Source: JBFGFX01 sp965232455 | GTDB taxonomy: Bacteria > Pseudomonadota > Gammaproteobacteria > Steroidobacterales > Woeseiaceae | Direction: 5' to 3' | Length of the DNA: 64,000 nt | NCBI GenBank assembly: GCA_965232455.1 | Contig: OZ246981.1 | Location: forward strand, 1,240,001 to 1,304,000 | Shown here: positions 8,637 through 17,390 of the stretch, one piece after another | Layout of the letters: each line of letters begins with the position of its first letter | How positions within the stretch are numbered: position 1 is the stretch's first letter | The notes under the pieces: generated by a model | What the model was told of the DNA's origin: nothing | Seen by the model: the letters and a program-made list of their open reading frames with translations, nothing else | Database searches by the model: none | Made by a program: the position numbers and the translations under genes

Positions 8637-9077
8637 ATGAGATCGTCGTATTTGCCGGCCGCGCTGGCGGCCTTACTGATTGCCGTGAGCCCGGAGGCGA
8701 TTGCCCAGGACGGTGCGGACGAGGCCGTGAACGAAACGCCGGAACAGCGTCGCGAACGCTTCGAGAACATGACGGCGGAAGAACGCGAAGCGGCGCGCGC
8801 GGCCGCGCGTGAGCGCCGCGAATCGATGTCGGATGAAGAACGCGCCGCTGCCCGTGAGCGATTCGAGAGTGAGCGAGAGCAACGTCGGGAGGCAAACCGC
8901 GAACGATGGGATTCCATGTCCGACGAGGAGCGTGCCGAGGCCCGCGAGCAGATGCGCGGCAAGCGGGAGGCGAATCGCTCGAGGACGCGCGAGCGCTGGG
9001 AATCGATGTCCGACGAGGAGCGCGCCGAAGCGCGCCAGCGCATGCAGGAACGGCGGCAACGCGGCGGCGAACAATAA
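8637..9077 (+). CDS. Secreted Arg/Glu-rich repeat protein
   Basis: A 146-residue protein with a signal peptide (MRSSYLPAALAALLIAV... cut near AIAQ) and then imperfect repeats of the kind RERWxSMSDEERAEARxxM: about five units, including ENMTAEEREAARA, ESMSDEERAAARE, DSMSDEERAEARE and ESMSDEERAEARQ. It is almost entirely charged and predicted helical, similar to small periplasmic DUF3106-type proteins, whose function is not known to me. The ATG at 8637 has GGAG six bases upstream; a GTG four codons earlier is less likely. It faces the convergent phzF-like gene, with tandem hairpins between them. Confidence 0.75.
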   Translation: MRSSYLPAALAALLIAVSPEAIAQDGADEAVNETPEQRRERFENMTAEEREAARAAARERRESMSDEERAAARERFESEREQRREANRERWDSMSDEERAEAREQMRGKREANRSRTRERWESMSDEERAEARQRMQERRQRGGEQ

Positions 9078-9082
9078 CGGCA

Positions 9083-9118
9083 GCCCGGCCAGCCGGGCCC
9101 GCGGTGCCGGTCCGCGGG
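9083..9118. terminator. Tandem hairpins between convergent genes
   Basis: Two adjacent perfect inverted repeats fill the gap between the convergent repeat-protein and PhzF-family genes: GCCCGGC/GCCGGGC (9083-9098, two-base loop) and CCCGCGG/CCGCGGG (9098-9118, seven-base loop). Their position suggests bidirectional transcription termination, but neither is followed by a T run, so intrinsic termination is uncertain. Confidence 0.45.
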
Positions 9119-9122
9119 CGCG

Positions 9123-9965
9123 TCAGGCTTCGATTTCCCCGTTAACGAGGCCTACGCTGTTGCCTCCGACCCAAACGGCGCCGGCGTCGTCCAGGCTCAA
9201 CGCAATCCGGCCGGCTCTGCCGATCCGGGTTCCCTGCGACGCCACGTAGGGCGACGTGGTCCGGCCCGAGCGGAAGAGCCATTGACCGACCGACGCGTTC
9301 AAGCTGCCGGTCACCGGGTCCTCGCGGACGGCGCCGTGCTGATCGGAGAAAAGCGCGCGCAGCTCGAAATCCGTCTCGGACCCTTCGGGGTGGGGACCTA
9401 CGATACCGACGTCGATGCGGCGCGGATGGGACGCGGCGGGTTCCAGGTCGAGCACCGCATCGGCCGAGTCGAGCAGTACGCCGAGCCAGCCCGGACCGTT
9501 GTCTATCCATTGCGCATCGACAATCTGATCGCGATCAAGCCGTAAAAATTCACAAACTTCGGCTATCTTGTCGTCATCGACCCTGCCGCCGCGTATCAGC
9601 GGCGGTGCCGCGAAACTCAGTCGGTCTTCGTCGCGCCGGATTTGCACAAGCCCGATACCGCACTCCTGGACAATCTCGCGGTTGTTGATCGGGACGCCGC
9701 CCGCGTTCAGCCAGGCGCGGCAGCTGCCAAGGGTCGGATGCCCGGCAAACGGCATTTCTCGGTCGAGCGTAAAAATCCGTAGCCGGTAATCGGCGCCGGG
9801 CGACGTCGGCGGCAACAGGAAGGTGCTTTCCGAAAGATTCATCCAGCGGGTGATGCCCAGCATCTGTTCGGTAGACAGGCCCTCGGCATCGAGCACGACG
9901 GCGACCGGATTGCCGAGATAGGGTGTTTCCGCGAACACGTCGACGATCTGGAACCGGCGTTTCAT
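9123..9965 (-). CDS. PhzF family isomerase/epimerase-like protein
   Basis: A 280-residue PhzF-superfamily protein (diaminopimelate-epimerase-like fold of two similar halves). Visible are the N-terminal VDVFAETPYLGNPVAVV, the catalytic Glu in WMNLSESTFLL, DREMPFAGHPTLGS, and the second-half VREDPVTGSLNASVGQWL. PhzF itself isomerises trans-2,3-dihydro-3-hydroxyanthranilate in phenazine synthesis, but no phenazine genes are here and most relatives have unknown substrates. It starts 23 bases after the RidA-family gene on the same strand, probably one operon. Confidence 0.88.
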   Translation of the reverse strand: MKRRFQIVDVFAETPYLGNPVAVVLDAEGLSTEQMLGITRWMNLSESTFLLPPTSPGADYRLRIFTLDREMPFAGHPTLGSCRAWLNAGGVPINNREIVQECGIGLVQIRRDEDRLSFAAPPLIRGGRVDDDKIAEVCEFLRLDRDQIVDAQWIDNGPGWLGVLLDSADAVLDLEPAASHPRRIDVGIVGPHPEGSETDFELRALFSDQHGAVREDPVTGSLNASVGQWLFRSGRTTSPYVASQGTRIGRAGRIALSLDDAGAVWVGGNSVGLVNGEIEA

Positions 9966-9988
9966 CGGAGGCGGACTTCCCGGCGGGC

Positions 9989-10558
9989 TCAGGGCGTTTC
10001 CGGGGGGAGATACGCGGTCAGGCGAATTTCCATGATGCCCCGGTCAGGCACGAGTCCGGTCGTGCCGACCGCCGTCCACGCAGGGTCGGGTTCGCGCATG
10101 TATTCCCGTTTGACGTCGACGATCGCCTCTAACTGGGCTGCCTTGTCGCCCGCGAAAAACTCGCTGTCCCAAACGTGGAAAGACACGATTTCGACGACAT
10201 GGTCGTAATCCGTTCCGGCGGCCTGCAGCGTCTGTCCGGCATAGGTGAGCGCGCTGCGGATCGACGCCTTGAGCCCGTCGAGATCCAGCACCTCGCCGTC
10301 CCAGGAACCCGCCACGACACCGGATACGAATACGAAGTCGCCGGCCCGAAAAGCAGCGGCGAAGCCGTACGCGTCGTTGCCTTCTTTTTGTGCCTGGTTG
10401 ATATACACGGCCTGGCCGGCAGGACCGTTTATGACCACCGGTTCGGCCTGCTGTGCGTTCACGACACCGGCAAAACAGAACCAGAGCATCGCAATCCGGC
10501 CAACGCCCGATGTGTCCTCTCCCCGCGGTCTGTTGACCTTTTTATTCCTGACTTGCAT
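9989..10558 (-). CDS. RidA/YjgF-family protein, probably exported
   Basis: A 189-residue protein of the RidA/YER057c/UK114 family, whose classical members hydrolyse reactive enamine/imine intermediates. The family core is seen in GDFVFVSGVVAGSWDGEVLDLDGLKASIRSALTYAGQTLQAAG and ending GIMEIRLTAYLP. It carries an N-terminal hydrophobic segment (AMLWFCFAGVVNAQQ) that looks like a signal peptide, unlike cytosolic RidA. The ATG at 10558 was chosen because AGGACG precedes it; the in-frame start at 10600 lacks such support. It is upstream of the PhzF-family gene in the same direction. Confidence 0.83.
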   Translation of the reverse strand: MQVRNKKVNRPRGEDTSGVGRIAMLWFCFAGVVNAQQAEPVVINGPAGQAVYINQAQKEGNDAYGFAAAFRAGDFVFVSGVVAGSWDGEVLDLDGLKASIRSALTYAGQTLQAAGTDYDHVVEIVSFHVWDSEFFAGDKAAQLEAIVDVKREYMREPDPAWTAVGTTGLVPDRGIMEIRLTAYLPPETP

Positions 10559-10706
10559 AAATGACGTCCTATTGAATGAGGGTTCAAGCCCGATCGCCAA
10601 TCTACTGCAAACCGTAACACAGCGCAGGTTGATCAGTGTCGTTACGCGGAAGGTTCAACAGTTTCAGGCAAACGGGGAGCGCTGACCGCCGAAGAGGTGT
10701 CGATCT

Positions 10707-11462
10707 ATGTCCGGTTTGAACGTCTTCGATCATGCGTTCGCGTTGATCGTGTTTCTGGTTTTCCCGGCGTACGCGAAAATGAGCTTTCAGCGTACGATCG
10801 AGGAGATACGGCGACGGGGAGAGGCGGCCCGGATCGAAACCTATCGCCATATCGTCGTTACCTGGCTGCTTTTCGCGGCCTGCGTCGTTGCGATGTGGCT
10901 GATCCTCGACCGGAGCTGGACGGATCTGGGCTTCCGCGTGCCCGCGGGACAGCCGCTTGTGATCGGTGCGTTTGCTGCGCTTGCGTTTCTGTCGTTGATC
11001 GTGCTGCCCCTTCGACGGTTATCACGATCGTCGGAGGGGCTCGACACGCTGAGAAATCAGGTCGGAGACCTGCTTTTGCTTCTGCCCCGCTCGAAGCGCG
11101 AAGGAAACTGGTTCCGGTTGGTGTCCCTCAACGCCGGCCTGACCGAGGAGTTGGTATTCCGCGGTTATCTCATCTGGTATCTCCAGCACTTTCTCGGCAT
11201 CTGGTCATCGGCAATCGTCGCGGTTCTACTCTTCGGGTTCGCGCACCTGTACCAGGGCGCGGCGCAATTGCCTGCGTTGCTGCTCACGTCGGCCGTCATC
11301 GTGTCGCTGTTCGTGCTGACGGATTCGCTGCTCCTGCCCGTGTTACTGCACGTTTTTCTCGATGCCCTGCAAGGACACTATGTCGCCAAAGCTCAGAACA
11401 TGGCTGCACCGGGCGCAAACGCGCCGTTACCGACAGGCAGCCGCAACGGAAAATCGGAATAG
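10707..11462 (+). CDS. CPBP family intramembrane metalloprotease (CAAX protease/Abi-like)
   Basis: A 251-residue multi-spanning membrane protein of the CPBP/Rce1 group. The three metal-binding or catalytic motifs are visible: EELVFRG (about residue 150), GFAHLYQG in the next helix, and HVFLDALQG near the C-terminus. There are about six hydrophobic segments. Members are membrane endoproteases, sometimes linked to bacteriocin immunity or to processing of prenylated peptides; nothing nearby indicates the substrate. The gene stands alone between the divergent RidA gene and the sensor kinase. Confidence 0.88.
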   Translation: MSGLNVFDHAFALIVFLVFPAYAKMSFQRTIEEIRRRGEAARIETYRHIVVTWLLFAACVVAMWLILDRSWTDLGFRVPAGQPLVIGAFAALAFLSLIVLPLRRLSRSSEGLDTLRNQVGDLLLLLPRSKREGNWFRLVSLNAGLTEELVFRGYLIWYLQHFLGIWSSAIVAVLLFGFAHLYQGAAQLPALLLTSAVIVSLFVLTDSLLLPVLLHVFLDALQGHYVAKAQNMAAPGANAPLPTGSRNGKSE

Positions 11463-11586
11463 CAGCAAACCGTTACGGCTCGGCGAAACTATGTAAATGT
11501 TTGCTGGCGCTGTAGAATTCAGGGTCACCGTGTGGGCCATCTGTCCACTACAGTCCAATTACACACCGAACGAAACAGGGCTGTTG

Positions 11587-13470
11587 ATGACGCTGCGAGA
11601 CGTACAGTATCGCGACCTCTTCGAGGCCGCGCCGGATGCGACGGTCATCGTCGATGAAGCCGGCCTGATCGTCGTGACGAACGCCGAAGTCACACGGGTG
11701 TTTGGTTATGAACCGGACGAGTTAGTCGGCGAACCGGTCGAAACGCTGATACCCGGCGGCTATCGCGCCAGGCATCCCGATCTGGGACGCGCATTCTCCG
11801 AACACGGCGTATCGCGATCGATCGGCACCGGCGTCGAGCTACTCGGCAGGCGCAAAGACGGTTCCGAATTTGCGGTCGACGTCAGCCTGACGCCTCTGCA
11901 GACGGAGCAGGGCACCTGGGTCGCGAGCGCTATCCGCGATGTTTCGAGCCGTGTCAAAGCCGATAGGAAGCTGCAGGCGCAGAAAGAATTCTCGGACCAG
12001 GTCGTCAACACCTTGCAGGGCATCGTCCTGCTTCTGGACAAGCAGGCGCGCATCATGCTCTGCAACCCGTACTTCGAGAACCTGACCGGGTATACGGCCG
12101 GGGAGGCGCAGGGGCGCGATTGGGTGACGACCTTCATACCCGAGGAAGAGCAGAAGACGATTCGGGACTATTTCGACGTTGTCATGCAGGAAGGCATGAA
12201 CGACGGCTACATCAATGCGATCGTGCTCAAGTGCGGCGAGCAGCGCCTGATTCAGTGGCATACAAAGACGCTGACGGATACCGACAACCAGACCATCGGC
12301 TTGCTGTGCACCGGCTACGACGTAACGGAGCAGGTCGCCAATATCTCTGCGTTGGAAGCGGCCAGAAAGGACGCGGAGCTCGCCAACGCCGGCAAGTCGC
12401 GGTTCCTGGCCGCGGCAAGCCACGATTTACGTCAGCCGCTGCAGTCCCTGGGGCTTTATTTGTCCGTGCTTTCGCGCCAGACCGACAGTTCGAGGCTGCC
12501 GGAACTCACGGACAAGATGCGCCAATCGCTGGAGACCATGAGCGAACTCCTCGATGCGCTGCTCGACATCTCGAAGCTCGACGGCGGATCGATCCAGGCC
12601 GATAAACGCGACTTTACTCTCGATCCGTTGTTGAACCGGATTGTCACGGATAACGTTCAGCAAGCGCAGGCCAAAGGTCTCGAACTGGTGTGCGCCGGCA
12701 CCGACTGTGTCGTGCACAGCGATCCGGCGCTGCTCGAGCGTATCGTCGGAAACTTCGTAACGAACGCCATCCGTTACACTCAACAGGGACGGGTGACGAT
12801 CGACGCCCAGTTGAGCGACAACGTGGTGAGGCTCGCCGTCATCGACACGGGGCTCGGCATCCCCAGGGAATCGTTGTCCAGGATTTTCGACGAATACTAC
12901 CAACTGGACAATGCGGCGCACGACCAGCGTAAGGGTCTGGGGCTGGGTTTGTCGATCGCAAAACTCATCGCCCGGCTGCTCGATCACCCGCTGGAGGTCG
13001 ATTCCGTCCTGGACAAGGGCTCCACCTTTATCGTGGAAGTGCCGCTTGGCGCGCGCGCGGCGACGATGGCGGAAAGGCCCTCAGCTCTCGATGCTCCCCC
13101 CCTGGACCGCGAGCCCGTCGTTCTGCTGGTCGACGACGATCCGGCGATTGTCGACGCTACTACGATGCTGCTGAAATTGGCGGGAGTCCATGTGCACAGC
13201 GCACTCAACGGCGATGATGCGCTCGCTCACATCGAAACCGGCGTACGTCCCGATATTGTCGTCTCGGACTATCGCTTGCCGGGTTACAACGGCATCGAAC
13301 TCATCCGGCGCGTGCGTGACCTAACCGGCGATGACATTCCGACCATCCTGGTGACGGGCGACACGTCCGCCGATGAAATCAGGGACGCCAAGCTGTCCAA
13401 CTGCACGGTGCTGCACAAGCCGGTGGATACGGACCAGCTCATTTCGCTGATTGAAAACGTCACCATGTAG
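11587..13470 (+). CDS. PAS-PAS hybrid sensor histidine kinase/response regulator
   Basis: A 627-residue soluble hybrid kinase. Order of domains: PAS 1 (about 5-120, DLFEAAPDATVIVDEAGLIV), PAS 2 (about 135-260), HisKA with the phospho-acceptor His in AASHDLRQPLQSL, HATPase_c (NAIRYT, DTGLGIP, GLGLGLSIAK), and a C-terminal receiver with VVLLVDDDPAIV, phospho-Asp in VVSDYRLPGYNG and the conserved Lys in LHKPVD. There are no transmembrane segments, so it senses cytoplasmic signals. The ATG at 11587 is preceded by ACAGGG six bases upstream; the in-frame start at 11497 would add an unsupported 30 residues. No cognate DNA-binding regulator is adjacent. Confidence 0.9.
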   Translation: MTLRDVQYRDLFEAAPDATVIVDEAGLIVVTNAEVTRVFGYEPDELVGEPVETLIPGGYRARHPDLGRAFSEHGVSRSIGTGVELLGRRKDGSEFAVDVSLTPLQTEQGTWVASAIRDVSSRVKADRKLQAQKEFSDQVVNTLQGIVLLLDKQARIMLCNPYFENLTGYTAGEAQGRDWVTTFIPEEEQKTIRDYFDVVMQEGMNDGYINAIVLKCGEQRLIQWHTKTLTDTDNQTIGLLCTGYDVTEQVANISALEAARKDAELANAGKSRFLAAASHDLRQPLQSLGLYLSVLSRQTDSSRLPELTDKMRQSLETMSELLDALLDISKLDGGSIQADKRDFTLDPLLNRIVTDNVQQAQAKGLELVCAGTDCVVHSDPALLERIVGNFVTNAIRYTQQGRVTIDAQLSDNVVRLAVIDTGLGIPRESLSRIFDEYYQLDNAAHDQRKGLGLGLSIAKLIARLLDHPLEVDSVLDKGSTFIVEVPLGARAATMAERPSALDAPPLDREPVVLLVDDDPAIVDATTMLLKLAGVHVHSALNGDDALAHIETGVRPDIVVSDYRLPGYNGIELIRRVRDLTGDDIPTILVTGDTSADEIRDAKLSNCTVLHKPVDTDQLISLIENVTM

Positions 13471-13598
13471 GATTGCCGGAGGACGAACCGCTCTGCGGAA
13501 AGCCGCAATAGCGAGCTGTGCGCAAACAGGGTTTACTGCCGAACTCGAGCAATTACCCTAGAACCTATCTCAACATAGCTCATCGCCGCGTTGCGCGT

Positions 13599-13682
13599 CC
13601 AGTTGCCGCGAGGCGAGGCGCGAGGAGAGAAGTTTGGTCGCTCCAAATGAACGACGAGCAACGACGTCCTCGCGGCAACTGG
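13599..13682. repeat. 15-bp perfect inverted repeat upstream of the P-type ATPase
   Basis: CCAGTTGCCGCGAGG at 13599-13613 is repeated as its exact reverse complement at 13668-13682, with 54 bases between. Just upstream, 13558-13580 contains an AT-containing stretch (CTAGAACCTATCTCAACATAG) unlike the surrounding GC-rich DNA. The arrangement could be a long hairpin in the leader of the ATPase gene or the remains of a small mobile repeat. Confidence 0.6.
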
Positions 13683-13694
13683 CGCTGCAACCCG

Positions 13695-16451
13695 ATGAGT
13701 GAAGCGATAACGAAGACGAGCGGTGGAGCGACTGACGCGCCTTGGGCGGAGAGTGTCGCCGACGTCCTGATCGCGCTTGCGGTCGACGGCGAGCGAGGAC
13801 TTGATGACGCGGAAGCGATGCGGCGGCGCAGGCGATGGGGCTCGAACGTCGTTCCCGGGCCCGCCGGTCGCCGGTTGCTGTCGATATTCGTCGATCAGTT
13901 TCGGAGCGTCGTCGTTTTGCTGCTTCTGGGAGCTGGTGCGCTAGCCGTTCTGCTGTCCGAGTTCTCGGAGGGAATGGCGATTCTTGCCGTCGTTTTCATC
14001 AACGGCGTCATCGGTTTCGTCACGGAGTGGCGCGCCTTCCGGTCGATGGAGGCGCTTCGGCAATTGACCCGGATCGATGCCGTTGTGCTCCGCGGCGGCG
14101 ACGTGAAACGTGCGCCAGCCGCAGCGCTCGTGCCCGGTGACGTGGTATTGCTGGAGGCGGGGGACATCGTTCCCGCGGATCTGCGCCTGATTCGCGCCGC
14201 AAAGCTCCAGTCGAACGAATCGACGCTGACGGGCGAGTCGCTGCCGGTGAGTAAACATACCGAGCCTTTGAGCGCCGATACGCGGGTACTCGACCGACAC
14301 AATCTGGCGTTCAAGGGAACCTCGATTACGCGGGGGGCGGGCCGCGGTATCGTCACCGCAACGGGGCTGCACACCGAGTTCGGCAAAATCTTCGCACAGG
14401 TGAGCGGGGCGGAAACGCCGCAGACTCCACTGGAAAAACGGCTGGACATGCTCGGGCGCCGCCTGGCCTGGGCAGTGATCGCCGTTGCCGTGATGATCGC
14501 ATTGGTCGGCGTGCTCTCCGGCCGGGAACTGTTTCTTGCAATTCAGGTGGCGATTGCGCTCGCGGTTGCGGCCATTCCCGAGGGACTTCCGATCGTCGCC
14601 ACGATCGCGCTCGCGCGGGGCATGTGGCGCATGGCGAGGCGTAACGCGTTGATCACCCGACTATCGGCCGTGGAGACGCTTGGCGCCACGAGCGTCATCC
14701 TCACCGACAAGACCGGCACTTTGACGGAAAATCGGATGGAACTGACAACGCTGCAGTTGGATTCAGGCGATGTCAGCGTGGAGAGCGGCCCGGAACCCCT
14801 GTCGGCAGATTTCCTCATCGACGGCGTGCCTGTCGATTCCCGCACCGCCGACCTGGTGGATGAGCTGTTGAAGGTGTCTGTGCTCTGCAACAATGCGTCG
14901 CTGCAGCGCGCCGAGGGTAGCGACCTGCGTTCGGTCGGCGATCCAACGGAGGTGGCGCTGCTGTTTGCGGCGGCGAGGCGAAGCATCTGGCGCGACCCGG
15001 TCCTTGCACAAATGCCGGAAGTTCACGAGGATCCTTTTGACTCCGACACCAAGCGCATGGTGACCGTTCACCGCGACGACGGTTCGTTTTTTGTGGCGGT
15101 AAAGGGTGCTCCGGAAGTGGTAATCGATCGATGTACGAAGGTGCGCACGATCAACGGCGACTCGATGCTTACGCCGCAACAGCGCATGGCGTGGCTGAAT
15201 CGCGCAGACGGTCTTGGCCGACGGGGGCTGCGTACGCTTGCACTCGCCAGAAAATCCATTGCCGAGCGGGACGAAGACACGTTTGCCGATCTTGTACTGC
15301 TCGGCGTAGTTGGCCTGGAGGATCCGCCGCGCGACGGCGTGAGTGACGCAATCAGGCGTTGTCGGGAAGCGGGCGTTCGCGTCGTAATGGTCACGGGCGA
15401 TCATGCCGCGACCGCGGAAAACATTGCTGTCATGACAGGAATCATCGAGGAGCGAAGCAGTTCGGCCGTCCATATCGGTGGCGGCGAACTCGAAGCTTCT
15501 ATGACGGAGGGTGACGAACGCGGGTTGCTTGGCGCTCGCGTATTTTCCCGCGTGACGCCGGAGCAAAAGCTCGGGCTGATCGATTTCTATCAGCGGCACA
15601 ACCATGTGGTAGCGATGACGGGAGACGGCGTCAACGATGCTCCGGCGCTAAAGAAGGCAAATATCGGGGTTGCAATGGGCATCCGTGGAACGGCCGTCGC
15701 CAAGGAAGCCGCGGCGATGGTGCTGCAGGACGATGATTTCGGCACGATTGTCGACGCCGTTTCTCAGGGCCGGGCGATCTTCGAGAACATCCGCAAATTC
15801 GTGGTTTACCTGCTGTCTTGCAACATCAGCGAAATCCTGATTGTCAGTCTGGCGACGATCGCGGGTGCGCCGCTGCCGCTGCTGCCGTTGCAGATTCTGT
15901 TTCTGAATCTGGTGACCGACGTGTTCCCGGCATTGGCCCTGGGGGTCGGTCGGGGGTCCGGCGATCTGATGCACAAGAAGCCGCGGCTGTCCGGCGAACC
16001 CATACTGACCCGGTGGCACTGGTCATTGATTACGATACACGGGGTGGTCATCTCCTCGACCGTGCTGACCGCCATGGCGATAGCGGTGCTGGTGCTGGAC
16101 ATGGAGACGGAGCAGGCGGTGACTGTTTCGTTCTGCACACTGGCGTTTGCGCAGATGTGGCATGTGTTCAATATGCGTGAGCCGTCGGCGCACTGGATCA
16201 ACAACGAAATCACCCGTAACCTGTGGGTTTGGGTTGCGCTGGCCACCTGCCTGGCGTTGATGCTTGCCGCCATTTACGCGCCCTTGTTGCGGGACCTGCT
16301 CGCCGTGACTACGCCGGACACCGACGGCTGGACCCTGATTCTGGTTGCGAGCATCGTCCCGGTATTGCTCGCACCAGCGGCGCAGGCGTTGGTTCGCCGC
16401 GTCGCATCGAAGGGCGCTACGACAGCAACTGGACCAAGTTTCGAGTCATGA
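13695..16451 (+). CDS. Cation-transporting P-type ATPase (P2A, calcium-type)
   Basis: A 918-residue P-type ATPase that couples ATP hydrolysis to cation movement across the inner membrane. Motifs in order: LTGESLPVSK (actuator TGES), AIPEGLP in the M4 ion-binding helix typical of the P2A calcium-pump group, DKTGTLTENRM (phosphorylated Asp), KGAPE (nucleotide-binding), MVTGDHAATA and TGDGVNDAPALKKA. About ten membrane helices, with six in the C-terminal half. No heavy-metal-binding N-terminal domain, arguing against copper or zinc export. The ATG at 13695 gives a normal N-terminus; an in-frame ATG at 13647 lies inside the inverted-repeat region. Exact ion is not determined. Confidence 0.9.
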   Translation: MSEAITKTSGGATDAPWAESVADVLIALAVDGERGLDDAEAMRRRRRWGSNVVPGPAGRRLLSIFVDQFRSVVVLLLLGAGALAVLLSEFSEGMAILAVVFINGVIGFVTEWRAFRSMEALRQLTRIDAVVLRGGDVKRAPAAALVPGDVVLLEAGDIVPADLRLIRAAKLQSNESTLTGESLPVSKHTEPLSADTRVLDRHNLAFKGTSITRGAGRGIVTATGLHTEFGKIFAQVSGAETPQTPLEKRLDMLGRRLAWAVIAVAVMIALVGVLSGRELFLAIQVAIALAVAAIPEGLPIVATIALARGMWRMARRNALITRLSAVETLGATSVILTDKTGTLTENRMELTTLQLDSGDVSVESGPEPLSADFLIDGVPVDSRTADLVDELLKVSVLCNNASLQRAEGSDLRSVGDPTEVALLFAAARRSIWRDPVLAQMPEVHEDPFDSDTKRMVTVHRDDGSFFVAVKGAPEVVIDRCTKVRTINGDSMLTPQQRMAWLNRADGLGRRGLRTLALARKSIAERDEDTFADLVLLGVVGLEDPPRDGVSDAIRRCREAGVRVVMVTGDHAATAENIAVMTGIIEERSSSAVHIGGGELEASMTEGDERGLLGARVFSRVTPEQKLGLIDFYQRHNHVVAMTGDGVNDAPALKKANIGVAMGIRGTAVAKEAAAMVLQDDDFGTIVDAVSQGRAIFENIRKFVVYLLSCNISEILIVSLATIAGAPLPLLPLQILFLNLVTDVFPALALGVGRGSGDLMHKKPRLSGEPILTRWHWSLITIHGVVISSTVLTAMAIAVLVLDMETEQAVTVSFCTLAFAQMWHVFNMREPSAHWINNEITRNLWVWVALATCLALMLAAIYAPLLRDLLAVTTPDTDGWTLILVASIVPVLLAPAAQALVRRVASKGATTATGPSFES

Positions 16452-16466
16452 GCCCGGACACGGAAT

Positions 16467-17222
16467 ATGCCGAAAACATTTGAAAGCCACCAACGATTTG
16501 CCGCCGCGCTGCTTGGCGTGTTCGTGGTCGTTTGGGTCGGTTTGGCCATACGTCCCTGGTATCGCGACGACTGGCTACTGGAGAACGTGCTCGTTTTTGT
16601 GTTGCTCCCGATCCTCATAGCGAGCCGGCGGCGTCTGCCTTTGTCGCGGCTGTCTTATTCGTGTCTGTTCGTGTTTCTTTGCCTGCACGAAGTCGGCGCC
16701 CACTATACGTACGCACAGGTTCCCTATGACGTATGGGCCGAATGGCTGCTCGGGCAAAACGTCAGCGAGCTATTCGGCTGGCAGCGTAACCACTTCGATC
16801 GATTGGTTCATTTGCTGTATGGGCTATTGCTCACCTATCCAGTACGGGAGGTGTTTCTCCGCCTGGCGGATGTACGGGGGGTTTGGGGGTATCTCTTCCC
16901 AATGCTGGTGGTGATGTCAACGTCGATGATATTCGAGTTGTTCGAGTGGGCGGCGGCCATGGTGTTCGGCGGCGAACTCGGCATGGCCTATCTCGGGACG
17001 CAAGGTGATGTTTGGGATGCGCACAGGGACATGTGGCTTGCGACCTGCGGTACGGTGGCGGCGACATTGGTCATTGCGACCGTCCACTGGTCGCTCGATC
17101 GGGACTTTGCGGCGGAATGGACGGAGAGTCTCCGTCTAAAGCGACCCGAACCGCTGGGTGAAACCGCAATTTCGGCGCTGCTCAGGCGGAAAGACCGGAT
17201 GCGCGTGTCGAGGTTCTTCTAG
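16467..17222 (+). CDS. YjdF/DUF2238 family integral membrane protein
   Basis: A 251-residue membrane protein of the YjdF (DUF2238) family with about seven hydrophobic helices. Recognised by LENVLVFVLLPIL, HEVGAHYTYAQVPYD, NHFDRLVHLLYGLLLTYPVREVF, ELFEWAAAMVFGG and YLGTQGDVWDAHRDM; the conserved His, Asp and Glu residues within helices are characteristic. Function is unknown. It follows the ATPase by 15 bases and is probably in the same transcription unit. Confidence 0.88.
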   Translation: MPKTFESHQRFAAALLGVFVVVWVGLAIRPWYRDDWLLENVLVFVLLPILIASRRRLPLSRLSYSCLFVFLCLHEVGAHYTYAQVPYDVWAEWLLGQNVSELFGWQRNHFDRLVHLLYGLLLTYPVREVFLRLADVRGVWGYLFPMLVVMSTSMIFELFEWAAAMVFGGELGMAYLGTQGDVWDAHRDMWLATCGTVAATLVIATVHWSLDRDFAAEWTESLRLKRPEPLGETAISALLRRKDRMRVSRFF

Positions 17223-17390
17223 CTCCCGAGCATGTCTGATCCGGGCCGGCCTCGGGCCGCCACGCGTTGCTGGCCGCGCAGTTTCGGCGTTTCGGTTGAT
17301 ACGGACAGTGGGGGATGGCGGGCCCCGCTAGACTACCGCTGCGGCTTCCCGCGTACCCGTCGCGACCGGAGAGAAGATCAACAACGATGA

